Assembly (NCBI GenBank): GCA_029204225.1
Contig: CM055094.1
Span: 63,068,442-63,132,441, forward strand
Length of the DNA stretch: 64,000 nucleotides
Direction of reading: 5' to 3'
DNA from: Diphasiastrum complanatum
Lineage: Eukaryota; Streptophyta; Lycopodiopsida; Lycopodiales; Lycopodiaceae
In this document: positions 36,697 through 46,483 of the stretch, piece after piece
Layout of the letters: each line of letters begins with the position of its first letter
Position numbering within the stretch: position 1 is the stretch's first letter
Made by a program: the position numbers and the translations under genes
Notes under the pieces: model-generated
Seen by the model: the letters and a program-made list of their open reading frames with translations, nothing else
What the model was told of the DNA's origin: nothing
Database searches by the model: none

Positions 36697-37417
36697 AGTG
36701 TTCAAAGTAGGATGTACTTTGAATGATGCTTTTGTGAATGATAGTGAGGGCTCATTATCATTACCTATATCATTGATTAGAAGTCCAGGTGTGACAAGAA
36801 AAAGTACTTCAATAATTCTTATGTTGAAGGAACTATGTATTCTTTTCATGGCTTCTAATGTTTGAGATTATTCCATTTCTTATGATGCAACTATCAAGAG
36901 GGAGATTGCTAACTTTTGTGGTGTGATCATTAAGAGGGAGTCTTGCGAAGGAAAGGGCAAAGGAAGAGTGACTCTTGGGAAGATTCAAGGCATGGATCTT
37001 ACATCTCTTCATCAACTCAAAGGTTGTTATGATTGTGGTGGAGTGTCCATGCATGATCAAGATGGCAAAAGGTTGGATGAAGAATACTACATGGAGCAAC
37101 TCAAGTGGCAATTTCTCCAAGGCAAGGAAGATCTCATTGGTGAGATCATTGAGGTTTGGTTTGAGCTCAAATGGGCTGGTTTGATTAGGTTTGATACTCA
37201 ACTTCATCTACTCTACTTCATGTTGGATAGAATTGTAGAAATCTATCTTTTGGTTTATGATGGTGACATTATTTTCACTAACTATAGTGAAAGGTTGAAA
37301 TCAAGCAATGATGAGATCTTGTGGGATGTTAATCATGTGTTTGAGAGGGAGTATCTTCAGAGGATCAGATCTGAAGATGTTTATAAATTCAAAGTCCTTG
37401 ATGTTTCAAGGTGTTGA
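36656..37417 (+). CDS. Element 3 unknown frame II, with a possible RT relic
   Basis: One frame interrupted only by TGA at 36863-36865. It contains QGMDLTSLHQ (36986-37015) and, near 37240-37275, IYLLVYDGDIIFTNYSERL, which resembles the copia RT catalytic box LYVDDIIxTG with the central V-D-D changed to D-G-D. The preceding RFDTQLHLLYFM fits the RT pattern before that box. No other RT motifs were found, so this is a tentative relic. Confidence 0.4.
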
Positions 37418-38360
37418 TCTTGAATTGCTTCATCAACACCAAGAGACAAGTAGCAATTGGAAGCTAGTCAAAAGCATCAAAGGGGAGCCACATGGGCAAA
37501 GCATTTTGGATCTGTTTTTACAGGTTCTTGAAGGTTCAAGTAAGTTTCTTGGAGCAGCAAGGAAGTGTCCTTTTACTCTACCTTATTTGTTTAATCTCAT
37601 GTATGAACATTGTCATGTCAATGTGTTGGAATTGTCAAAATTCAATGAAACTAGTTCCATTGTTTTGCATCCTTTGGATCTTGGAGATGGAATAGTTATC
37701 ATTGCTGGTTCTTATGATCAAGTATATGCATTCATTCAAATCTTGAAAGATATTGAAGTGGTCAATATGTTTACTTTTGAGCAAAGTTCAAGATCTAGCA
37801 TCCTAGTGTTGGCAAATTGGCAAATTGTTGACAATGTAGGATCAAGGGTTGTATGCAAATCTTGTGGAGATACTTCAAGTATTTCAAGTTCAGGTTTTGC
37901 TCATTCAAATGGAGCAGAGAACACATCATTTTTGCATTCATTCACTCAAGGGCTTTCATGGATTGGATATCTACAAAGGCAAGGTGGTGATGGAGGTTCA
38001 TTCATGGAGATACATGGTGCATTCACTATGGGCATAGTGGAATGCGGAGGAGGCATGAAAACACTTGTTGGTTACTTTCACTTAAAACTTGTTTGCTACT
38101 GTTTTACAGAGAATTCAAAGGTGGATACATGGAGGAATCCTTTCATTATGATTCTACGTTCTTTTACATATATCATGTTCACCATTCTATGTAAAATTGA
38201 TGTAAGAAATAGTGAAGCGTCCTATATGGACACTATTATCTATATCAATTATGTTGTACTTCATATTGTACATATTATAACACTTGAGAAGAGATCTATT
38301 ATCATGATGGAGATCCTTCTTAGGTTGGAGCAAAGTAGTGTTGTAAAACTAGCAAGTTAA
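37308..38360 (+). CDS. Element 3 unknown frame III
   Basis: About 350 codons open up to 14 bp before the 3' LTR, overlapping the end of the previous frame. Contains second copies of three motifs seen earlier in the element: QGVDLELLHQ, LHPLDLGDGIV and GGSFMEIHG. The last ~90 residues are hydrophobic (IILRSFTYIMFTILCK). No known domain recognised. An alternative is that it is open by chance because of degenerate duplications. Confidence 0.4.
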   Translation: MMRSCGMLIMCLRGSIFRGSDLKMFINSKSLMFQGVDLELLHQHQETSSNWKLVKSIKGEPHGQSILDLFLQVLEGSSKFLGAARKCPFTLPYLFNLMYEHCHVNVLELSKFNETSSIVLHPLDLGDGIVIIAGSYDQVYAFIQILKDIEVVNMFTFEQSSRSSILVLANWQIVDNVGSRVVCKSCGDTSSISSSGFAHSNGAENTSFLHSFTQGLSWIGYLQRQGGDGGSFMEIHGAFTMGIVECGGGMKTLVGYFHLKLVCYCFTENSKVDTWRNPFIMILRSFTYIMFTILCKIDVRNSEASYMDTIIYINYVVLHIVHIITLEKRSIIMMEILLRLEQSSVVKLAS

Positions 38361-38362
38361 GT

Positions 38363-38373
38363 TGAAGAGGGAG
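38363..38373 (+). other. Polypurine tract of element 3
   Basis: GAAGAGGGAG directly before the 3' LTR TGTG. Confidence 0.85.
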
Positions 38374-39027
38374 TGTGAAAATTGTCAACATTTCCTAGCT
38401 AGTTTGAGGCCTAAATTGGCAATTTTTGTACATAGTTTTGGATCTAACATTTCACACGTGTGAAATAGGCCTAGATACTTTTATTTTAGTATATATTTCA
38501 TTTGAAAAAGTCTCAAACTTTAGGACCTTTGAAATGACACCAAAATCATGTTATTTGGACAAATAGGCCAAAATTGGCTAGTTTAGGCTACTGGTGTCCT
38601 AAATTTGGGTCCTAAGTTCTAGAGAGGTGAGAGAGAGTCATCTCTCTCACCTATACTAGGCTGAAATTCGTGGAGAACAGGTTGGAGAAACTTTTTGTAT
38701 TGTTGAGAGAGATCAATAGATCATTGTCACAGTTTCTTCCTCCATTGAGAGCATTGCTTTGTGTATTGTCTTCAAGCTTTTGTGTATGATCTTAAGAGGT
38801 TTCCAAAAGTGGTAGGCTGCTGTTGGGAGCCTTCTTTGCTGTTATTTTTGGCTGCCATCAGTACCTATTATTAGTTTCTTTTGTCTCTTGAATGCTTTGT
38901 CAAGTTCATGTGTATCAAAGGTAGCATTAGGATGCTTTGCCATTTCTAGCTTTTGTAGCTTGTTGTGCAAAGATCTTAGCCAAGTATTTTGGGAGTTTGG
39001 ATCCATTCAAGATCCACTTTTTTCACA
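38374..39027 (+). repeat. 3' LTR of element 3
   Basis: 654 bp, the partner of 32974-33628. Palindrome TTTCACACGTGTGAAA at 38450-38465. Confidence 0.93.
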
Positions 39028-39032
39028 ATGAC

Positions 39033-40080
39033 TAGATACAAAAAGACATGTTAAACTAGAGTAACTTTAACTCATAGTTAAGTATACCTCCTATGGTATA
39101 GTTGAACGTATTTTCAGTCTAATTGTTGACTAGACCCTTTCGTGGGAGCGACGCACCTATTGTTTAAGAGGTGTGTTTGTTCGCCCCGTAGAACATATAC
39201 AGATCTCACACTTCAGTCTCGATCATCGAGAGAGAAGAGTTTATGCTTATGTAAGAGATTGAAGAAGTGAATAGAGTTCTGTGAGTTATTCTCTCTTATC
39301 TCTGTTCTCCGCACTGCTGAGTGTGAGTGATCTTGAGTCTGCTAACAATCTCTAACACATTTCATGAATTACTCTCTGATCAGACAGACACTCTAGTGCA
39401 TTATAGTCGTTTCCTGTGTTTCCGTGAAGCATGCTCTAAAGAACTGTCTTAAAATTATCTTATTTGTTTGTCGCGAATACTTTCTTTTCGGCACTCGAAT
39501 AACGACTATCTTTGGTATAGTCTAGCACAATCATTGAATAAAGCTGTATCTATACATATGAGATGACAGTCCCTGTCTGAAGAATTGAGTCTCTGATTTG
39601 TTTTCTTGATTGGCATTGACATAAGTTTCTAACGTGTTCTAAAACTCTTCGTGTTCTTTAACCATTAAGTTGGGCTTTAGTTGTTGAGCACTTCTGTCCA
39701 GAAACAAATAGTTCGCGAACGCGATTAATTAATTGTCTGCACAGTCACGAATACATTGAACAGTTCTCGATTCTCTGTTGACACCTTAATCAGCCAGAGT
39801 GTAGTATTGTTGTACTACTCTGATAACATCTCATCTGTAGAATGCACTTCATTCGATTCGATAGAGGCTAGATTGTTGTTTTGAATTTATTAACATTACC
39901 CATCCCAAACATAAGTAATACTGGTTATTTTTTAATGTCTGTTGACAACTAGAATGACACTCGAAACCACTTGTCATAAATTGTACCAAAAACATAACTT
40001 TCTAACGCTGTCCTCTGTGGAACGACATTATTTACTATAAAATCTATATTAACCCTGTTGGTATAGCATGACATATACCA
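39033..40080 (+). repeat. Presumed 5' LTR (right part) of gypsy-3
   Basis: Non-coding sequence ending ACATATACCA five bases before the primer site, where an LTR should end. Element 3 inserted at its left, so the LTR may begin upstream of 32974. There is no second copy in the window to prove it. Confidence 0.45.
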
Positions 40081-40085
40081 ATTTT

Positions 40086-40103
40086 TGGCATCGTTTCCAG
40101 GGA
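40086..40103 (+). other. Primer binding site (tRNA-Asp type) of gypsy-3
   Basis: TGGCATCGTTTCCAGGGA resembles the TGGCGCCGTTGCCGGGGA-like site known from Athila-type elements, with several C-to-T or G-to-A type changes. Confidence 0.65.
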
Positions 40104-40293
40104 TAGTTTAGGAAATTTATAAGAAATCTGACAAATCCATCTTCATCTCTAGTGTATGTTAGATAGAGAATCCAGATTAGAACGATACCGTAAGCTTAGA
40201 GAAAAAAATTTATGAAGACAAAGTGAAAGTACTAGTCGAAGAAATCTAGACAAGATCACTGCCCAGTTACTTGAACTCCTAATTAGCTTCGGT

Positions 40294-42224
40294 ATGGAGG
40301 GTCCTGCTGCACGTTTCACTTCTATCTCTAAAATTAAATATGATTATTTTAAAGGGACTTCTTCCGATGATGCAAATAGCTATGTCTCACAATTCCACTC
40401 AATCCGCTAATTCGAATAATGAGGGAACTGACGTAGACAAACTATGAATCTTCCCTGGTCTACTAATAAAGTAGGCGCGCATCTGGTATAGCCAAGTTGG
40501 ACCAGACCATGTAGGAACCTGGTACTTGCTGAAAGATGTATTTTTGAACTAGTTCAGAGAGATCGGTTACAAATCTAGAATTCTTGGACGTCTGAACAAT
40601 GTTCAGAAGAAGAGTAAAGAATCCCTTCGCAAATATACACGAAAGGTTAAAAATCTTATAGGAAAACTAACCGGTGTATATCTCGTGGATATGCAGATCG
40701 AATGGTTTTTGTCTGGTTTACCACCAAAGATTGATCGGTATTGCAGACAAGGGGACATGACCTCTTTAGCAGCAGTAATAGCTAGTGCTGAAAATTTTGA
40801 GACCTCGAAACTAGCACGAAAGCCACGATCGACTAAGAAATCTCGAAAGTCGAAGACTGATTCTAGTGCCAATGATGATGATTCAGATTTTGATTCAAGT
40901 ACCAGTTCTTCAAGCTCGGAATCTGAAAGCAGCGATTCATCAGAATCAAAAGCTGACAAAGGAGAGAGAGAATAAACGACGAACTAAACGACAGGGCGAC
41001 ACAAAAGTTGTCGAGGATAAGTCGTTAACTTGTAAAGTTGAAAAGCTTTGGAAGAGTAATATGGCTGACCTTAATAAAAAGTTTAATGACTTGAAAGTGC
41101 AGATCTCTGAAGTTGCAGATAAAAGACCAAAAGCGTCTTCTTCCAACTCAGGAATGTGGTGTACGAAATGTGGAACTTCTGGACACACTAAGGAAGACTG
41201 CACTACTGTGAATGTCAAATGCATTGAGATCATGCCTAGGATTTTTCAAAATGATGCGACTACTAACTATGTACAGGGTACTGCAGCATCAGCCCAGTAG
41301 GACAGACCCAAGTTCGCACCAAAAAGACGTAATCCTCCTGAATTTGATGGACTAGCGAAGTCTCAAACCATGACTAAACCAGTTTTGGACAACTGCTACA
41401 ACTGTGGAGAGCCGGGACATTTTTCTCCTGACTGTCCTCAACCACGAAAGTCGATTGGTTATGTGCCATTATGTTTAAATTGCAGAGAGCCTGGCCACAA
41501 GTATCCTGACTGCCCTCAGCCGCAGAAGCCACAACCCAAATATCAGTATGTAGCAACACCAGCTGCTGCAGACACGAAAGCGAAAGTTGCGACTGATGCT
41601 GTTGTGCAGAGAATTGAAATTATTGAAGGAAAACTGGCAAAGACAAAAGATCAGTCCTGGCCAAGTGACGTGGAGAAATTATTCAAAGTCATAATGAGAA
41701 ACAAAAGCTCCTCAAAACCTGATCAGAAATCTTTGACAAAGTACAGAAAATCCTCGATGAAAAAATCCTCTAGCAAAACAACGAACAAATCTACGACTAA
41801 AGAAGATCTCAAAGATGACCCTGAGTATGACCGCGATGCTGCGAAGTTATTTGCAAAAGATATCTCGGCAGAAGCAAAGGAAATCATCAACGCTGAACAC
41901 CAGACAGCTGCTACAAAAAAGATGGTCACTTTCGAGGAGGAGGATGAAGAAATTGCGAAGACCGAATTGTCTAATGTTGTTATCGATAAACCAACCTTGA
42001 AATTAAAGACGAAAGAATATGACATCGTGATTGATATCGGATCTCTTTGTCCAAACATTACTTTTGAACAGTTGTTGGCAGATAACACTTATTACAGAAA
42101 GCAACTGAAAGGCCTTTCTGTGCCCAAAAAGAAGAAAAAAATTTCTCTGCCAGATCTTGGTGTTTTGTCTATCGATTTAGGTGATCTCGGTGCACCTGAG
42201 ATTGATATTACCATTGTGGGATGA
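40294..42224 (+). pseudogene. gypsy-3 gag
   Basis: ATG at 40294 followed by YFKGTSSDDANSYVSQF, the start of a gypsy gag domain. It is broken by many stops and shifts up to about 40660, then readable as ESLRKYTRKVKNLIGKL and MQIEWFLSGLPPKIDRY. A serine/aspartate-rich stretch and three CCHC knuckles follow: CTKCGTSGHTKEDC (41160-41201), CYNCGEPGHFSPDC (41394-41435) and CLNCREPGHKYPDC (41472-41513). The first is separated from the others by a TAG at 41298-41300. A long lysine/aspartate-rich region follows to 42224. Three knuckles are more than the usual one or two. Confidence 0.82.
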
Positions 42225-42560
42225 CTGATAAAAAAAGTGCCAATTGACTCTGATTTCAGTGTGAATATAATAACAGAAGACACACCTCATGCTCTGGGGC
42301 TGACTGACATTCATTCGACACAGCGAAACATCAAGTTAGCTGATTTGACACGACGAAAACCTGTTGGAGAGTTGAAGGATGTCACTGTCTACATTCAAGC
42401 CAAGCCATTCACAATAAATCTCATTGTTATCAAACCACTCGGTTTGTCGTCCTATTTTGTGCTGATTGGATGACCTTGGCTTTATCAATCAAACGCAAGT
42501 GTACATTGGAAATCCAGAGCGCTGAGATTTCAGACTGGTGAGACCAATAACCGAGGTAAG
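42225..42560 (+). pseudogene. gypsy-3 protease, degenerate
   Basis: VPIDSDFSVNIITEDTPHAL near 42238-42297 sits where the protease motif (usually DSG/DTG, followed by a NI/FI strand) is expected; the third residue is D, not G. The tail YFVLIG then TGA then PWLYQ fits LxGRPWL with an Arg codon turned into TGA at 42471-42473. Confidence 0.6.
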
Positions 42561-42959
42561 CCAGCAGAACAAATCATAACCTAGAGTCATGACAAATATG
42601 AAGGTGAAACTCCTTTGTCCGACACCAGCTTTACATCAGAAGAATCTTCGTATGCCTTGAATAGTTTTTTCAATGAATCTGATATTGAAGTGCAGTACTT
42701 TGAATGTTATGAGAATGCTAATGACGAAGAATTCTTCGATGCCTGCGACGCTGAAGTTGATGTTTCGAATGAATAAATTAACGTTGCAGACACGAACTCA
42801 AAAGAGTTTGACGATTCGAGTGACGAATCTGAACACAAATTTGGTAACAAGAACTAGGTTGATAACAAGAAAACATATGTGGAGTCAACCATGCGAGAGA
42901 TTTATGGCCATACCAAGGCTTGTATTACAGAAGGTATCATTTTATCATATTCTACTTAA

Positions 42960-45688
42960 CTGATTGAACTTGCACCTGGAAGATTTGTGCATGTTTCAAA
43001 GTCACTTGGAGAATTGGAGTTAGTGGAATTCACTGAACTATTGAAGGAGTATCAAGACGTTTTTTTCTGGTCGCTCGACGATTTGAAGGGTATACTCGCA
43101 GAATTCGGAGAGCACGGAATTGATCTTAAGGAAGATGTTGTACCTATTCGACAAAGACAATATCGTCTCAATCCTAAGTACTCTCTCATGGTCAAGGACA
43201 AACTTAACAAGCACCTTAAGGCAAGTATAATCTATCCCATCTTAAATAGTAAATGGGTTTCACCTATTGTTGTCATCCCAAAGAAGAAGACTGGCAAAAT
43301 ATAAATATGCCAGGATTTCCGCAATCTCAATGCTGCCACAAGGAAGTACCATCATCCTTTGCCTTTCACTGATTCCATCCTAGATCAGGTTGCTAGTCAA
43401 GAGCGTTACAGTTTCTATGATGACTTTTCTGGATATAATCAGGTTGGAGTGCGAAAGGAGGATTGTTCAAAGACCACATTCACTATGGATTGGGACACTT
43501 ATGCCTACAACAAAATGCCCTTTGGTCTTTGTAACTCTCCAGCGACTTTTCAGCGAATCATGATGTTAATTTTCGCTACCTTCCTAAGAACTTTTCTCGA
43601 AATATTTATTGATGATTTCTGTATATACAGTGATATAAAGACACACCTGCAGAAGCTGAAATTAACATTGCAACGGTGTCGAAATACTTGTTTATCTCTT
43701 CATCCAGCGAAATGTTTTTTTGGTATGAAAGAAGGAATATTGGTCGGACACAGAATATCTAACAGAGGAATAGAAGTCGACAAAGATGAAGTCGAGCTTA
43801 TAAAAAATCTCCAAATACCAACCAATTTACGTGAACTAAGAGCTTTCTTAGGACATGTTGGCTATAACAGGAGATTTATTCAAAATCATGCTTCTATTGT
43901 TGCCTCTCTTACACATCTACTGAAGAAATAAGTGGAATACTTGTGGACACATGAACAACAGAAAGAATTCGAAGATCTTAAGCAAAGATCAATGCTCCTA
44001 TTCTGAGACCACCCAATTGGGCTATTTTATTTCACAGTTATGTGGATGTTTCTGCATTTGCTATTGGCATCTGTCTAAGTCAGAAGGACGACTAGAAAAA
44101 GGATCATCCCATCTACTATGCAAGTCAACAGCTCAGTGCATCAGAGAAGAATTATTTGGTTATAGAAAGGGAAGCACTTGGCATGATTTTCACTGTTAAA
44201 AAATTTCGACATTATTTGCTGGGATATGCATTTATTTTTCATGCGGATCATTATGCTCTTAAGTATCTTGTAAATAAGCCAGATCTATCAGGACAAATTG
44301 CTTGATGGGTTCTACTTCTGCAAGAATTTACTTATCAAGTAGAGCTTCGTCAAGGAAAATATCATACGAATGCTGATTATCTATCGCGACTCAGCACCGA
44401 AAAAACTGAAGACCCTATCAATGATGATTTTTCAGACGAACATTTATTCGAGATTTCATCTACAAATTCGCTATATTTCTATATCATTACTTATCTCAAG
44501 GATCAGATATATCCGGATGGTTACGATTTGGAGCAAAAGACTGTTTTTCAATATAAGGTAGCACCTTATACAATTATTAACAATATTCCGTACAAGCTTG
44601 GTGTTGACCATCAACTACGAAGATGTCTCGAAACTGAAGACATTAAAAAGGTCGTTAAAGCCTTACACTTAGAAGATGCTGGTGGACATTTTGCTTTGAG
44701 AAATACAACTAATAAGATATTGACTGCCAAGTACTGGTGGCCAACAATGTTCAAGGATGTATCAAATTTTATTCGTTCATGTGATCCATGCCAGAGATCT
44801 GGTAAGCCTACAAAAGCAATGAATTGGCTGTTGACACCAATCCTACCTCTTGCACCATTCATAAAGTGGGGGATTGACTTTGTCAGTCCAATCAAACCTG
44901 TTACCCGACATACGAAATGTCGTTATATTCTAGTTGCAATGGATTATGCTACCAAGAACGTTGAAGCAGAGGCGACGAAACGAAACGATGCGAAAATTGT
45001 CGCGACATTCTTATTCAAAAGTATAATCACAAGGTATGGTTGTCCACTCGAACTAGTAAGTGACTGAGGTACACATTTTTTAAATGACACTATACGGTTG
45101 CTGACAACTTATTTCTTGATCAAACACAGAAAAACTACACCCTATAATCCAAAAGCAAACGGGTTGACAGAAAGAGAGAATGGAATTTTATGTAAGATCC
45201 TCACTAAAATTACTATTGCGCATGCAACGGATTGGGATCAGAAACTACCATCAGTTCTCTGGGCGAAACAGACACCATATTTTCTTACATATGATATGCA
45301 TCCTATTTTGCCAATTGAACTTGAGGTGAAAACCTTTCGTATTCAAGCTCAACGAACGGATGCAGAATGTATAAACAAAAGGTTGACTAATATTGAAGAA
45401 CTAGCTGAAGCTCGAGAGACTTTACAAAAACTAGCGGAGAAAATCCAGAAACAAAGAAAGAAGAAATATGACAGTCATATAAAAAACTGTGATCTTAAAG
45501 CTGATGATCATGCGTTGATATATGACAGTTGCCATCAAAAGTTCCCTGGAAAACTCCATATGCGATGGCTTGGACCTTATAAAGTTATAGAGGTGTTTGA
45601 CAATGATTCTGTGCAACTTCAATCACTTGAAGATGAACTATTACCTACACGTATTAACGGGTCCAGATTGAAGAAATACTACCTTTGA
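42960..45688 (+). pseudogene. gypsy-3 pol: RT, RNase H, integrase
   Basis: RT begins near 42990 (VEFTELLKEYQDVF; IYPILNSKWVSPIVVIPKK), continues with YSFYDDFSGYNQVGVRKED and the catalytic FIDD at 43605-43616, and GILVGHRISNRGIEVD. RNase H (about 43930-44330) needs two frame changes (SAFAIGICLSQ; ADYLSRLS). Integrase: zinc finger HLEDAGGHFAL...CDPCQ (44667-44799), core WGIDFVSPIKP, LVSD-stop-GTHFLND, NPKANGLTERENG, and a basic C-terminal part ending HMRWLGPYKVIEVF and TGA at 45686-45688. In-frame stops near 43302, 43929, 44306 and 45065 show it is inactive. Confidence 0.87.
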
Positions 45689-46310
45689 CCAGAATTTTTT
45701 TTTTATTCTTATTATTTTCTAGTATTTTTTTGAAATTAATCGCGAATTTTCTTTTATCTTGTCTAAATTTTTTTTTCGCGACTTTTCTTTTATTTTTTCT
45801 AGAAATTTTTGTGAAATTTTCGAGAATTTTTCTTGACTTCTCTCAATCTTTCAAATATCATTTTAAAAGTATTTTCGAGATTTTTTCGCGACACTAAATT
45901 TGTCAATCAAATTTTCGTAAATCGTTTTTGAGAATTTTTCTAGAATCTTTTCTAGCATTATCTCCAGTTTTTCGAGAAATTTTCTAGTATGTTGCTAAAA
46001 TTTTCGAGAAATTTTCGTGAGTTTCTGTATAATTTTTTAAGATCCTTCAAGAAAGTTTCGCGAAACTTTCTAGAATCTTTCTAGCATATTTTCGAGAATC
46101 TTTTGAGAATCTCTCAACATACTTTTCGTATCCCTCCATTAAAGATGATGGCCACGTGATCATCATTATTCACACGTGTGTACGCTCACATATATTGTTT
46201 CTTCTTAATTTATTTTTTCTTTTCACAAACGGTCTTCCGTCATTAAAGATCGATTTGGAAAATTATAGTTTCAAACACTGAGCCATGCACGTCCTCCATA
46301 AATGGAAGTG
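45689..46310 (+). promoter_or_regulatory. gypsy-3 spacer with nine TTCNNGAA palindromes
   Basis: AT-rich spacer between pol and the extra frame. TTCNNGAA, the core of heat shock elements, occurs at 45797, 45819, 45938, 45971, 46003, 46046, 46057, 46068 and 46091. The cluster 46046-46098 has TTCAAGAA, TTCGCGAA and TTCTAGAA spaced by 3 bp, close to the nTTCnnGAAn array bound by HSF trimers. CACACGTGTG lies near 46171. Whether it acts as a promoter is inference. Confidence 0.5.
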
Positions 46311-46483
46311 ACAGATGTCAAGTCACCATGCCACATCATCATCCCTTCCACACCGCTACTGCTTATCAGAGTTATTTTTCATTTTTCTTCTTTACACTTT
46401 CTACCTACAAGTTTATGCTTTCCTGCGCTCATTCTCTTTACGATCAAAGCACTCTTTTGCGAACTATTGTGATCTACAGAGCT

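Larger units (their letters stand above)
32974..39027 (+). mobile_element. Ty1/copia-type element with unknown content replacing pol (element 3)
   Basis: Complete ends: LTRs of 655 and 654 bp (TGTGAAAATT...TTTCACA), a tRNA-iMet primer site flush with the 5' LTR, a polypurine tract before the 3' LTR, and target duplications ACGAC (32969-32973) and ATGAC (39028-39032) that differ by one C-to-T change. By eye the LTRs differ at about 15 positions, about 2%. It carries copia-type gag and protease, but no integrase or intact RT/RNase H; about 2.3 kb of unfamiliar open frames fill the space. It looks non-autonomous, needing another element's enzymes. Confidence 0.85.
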
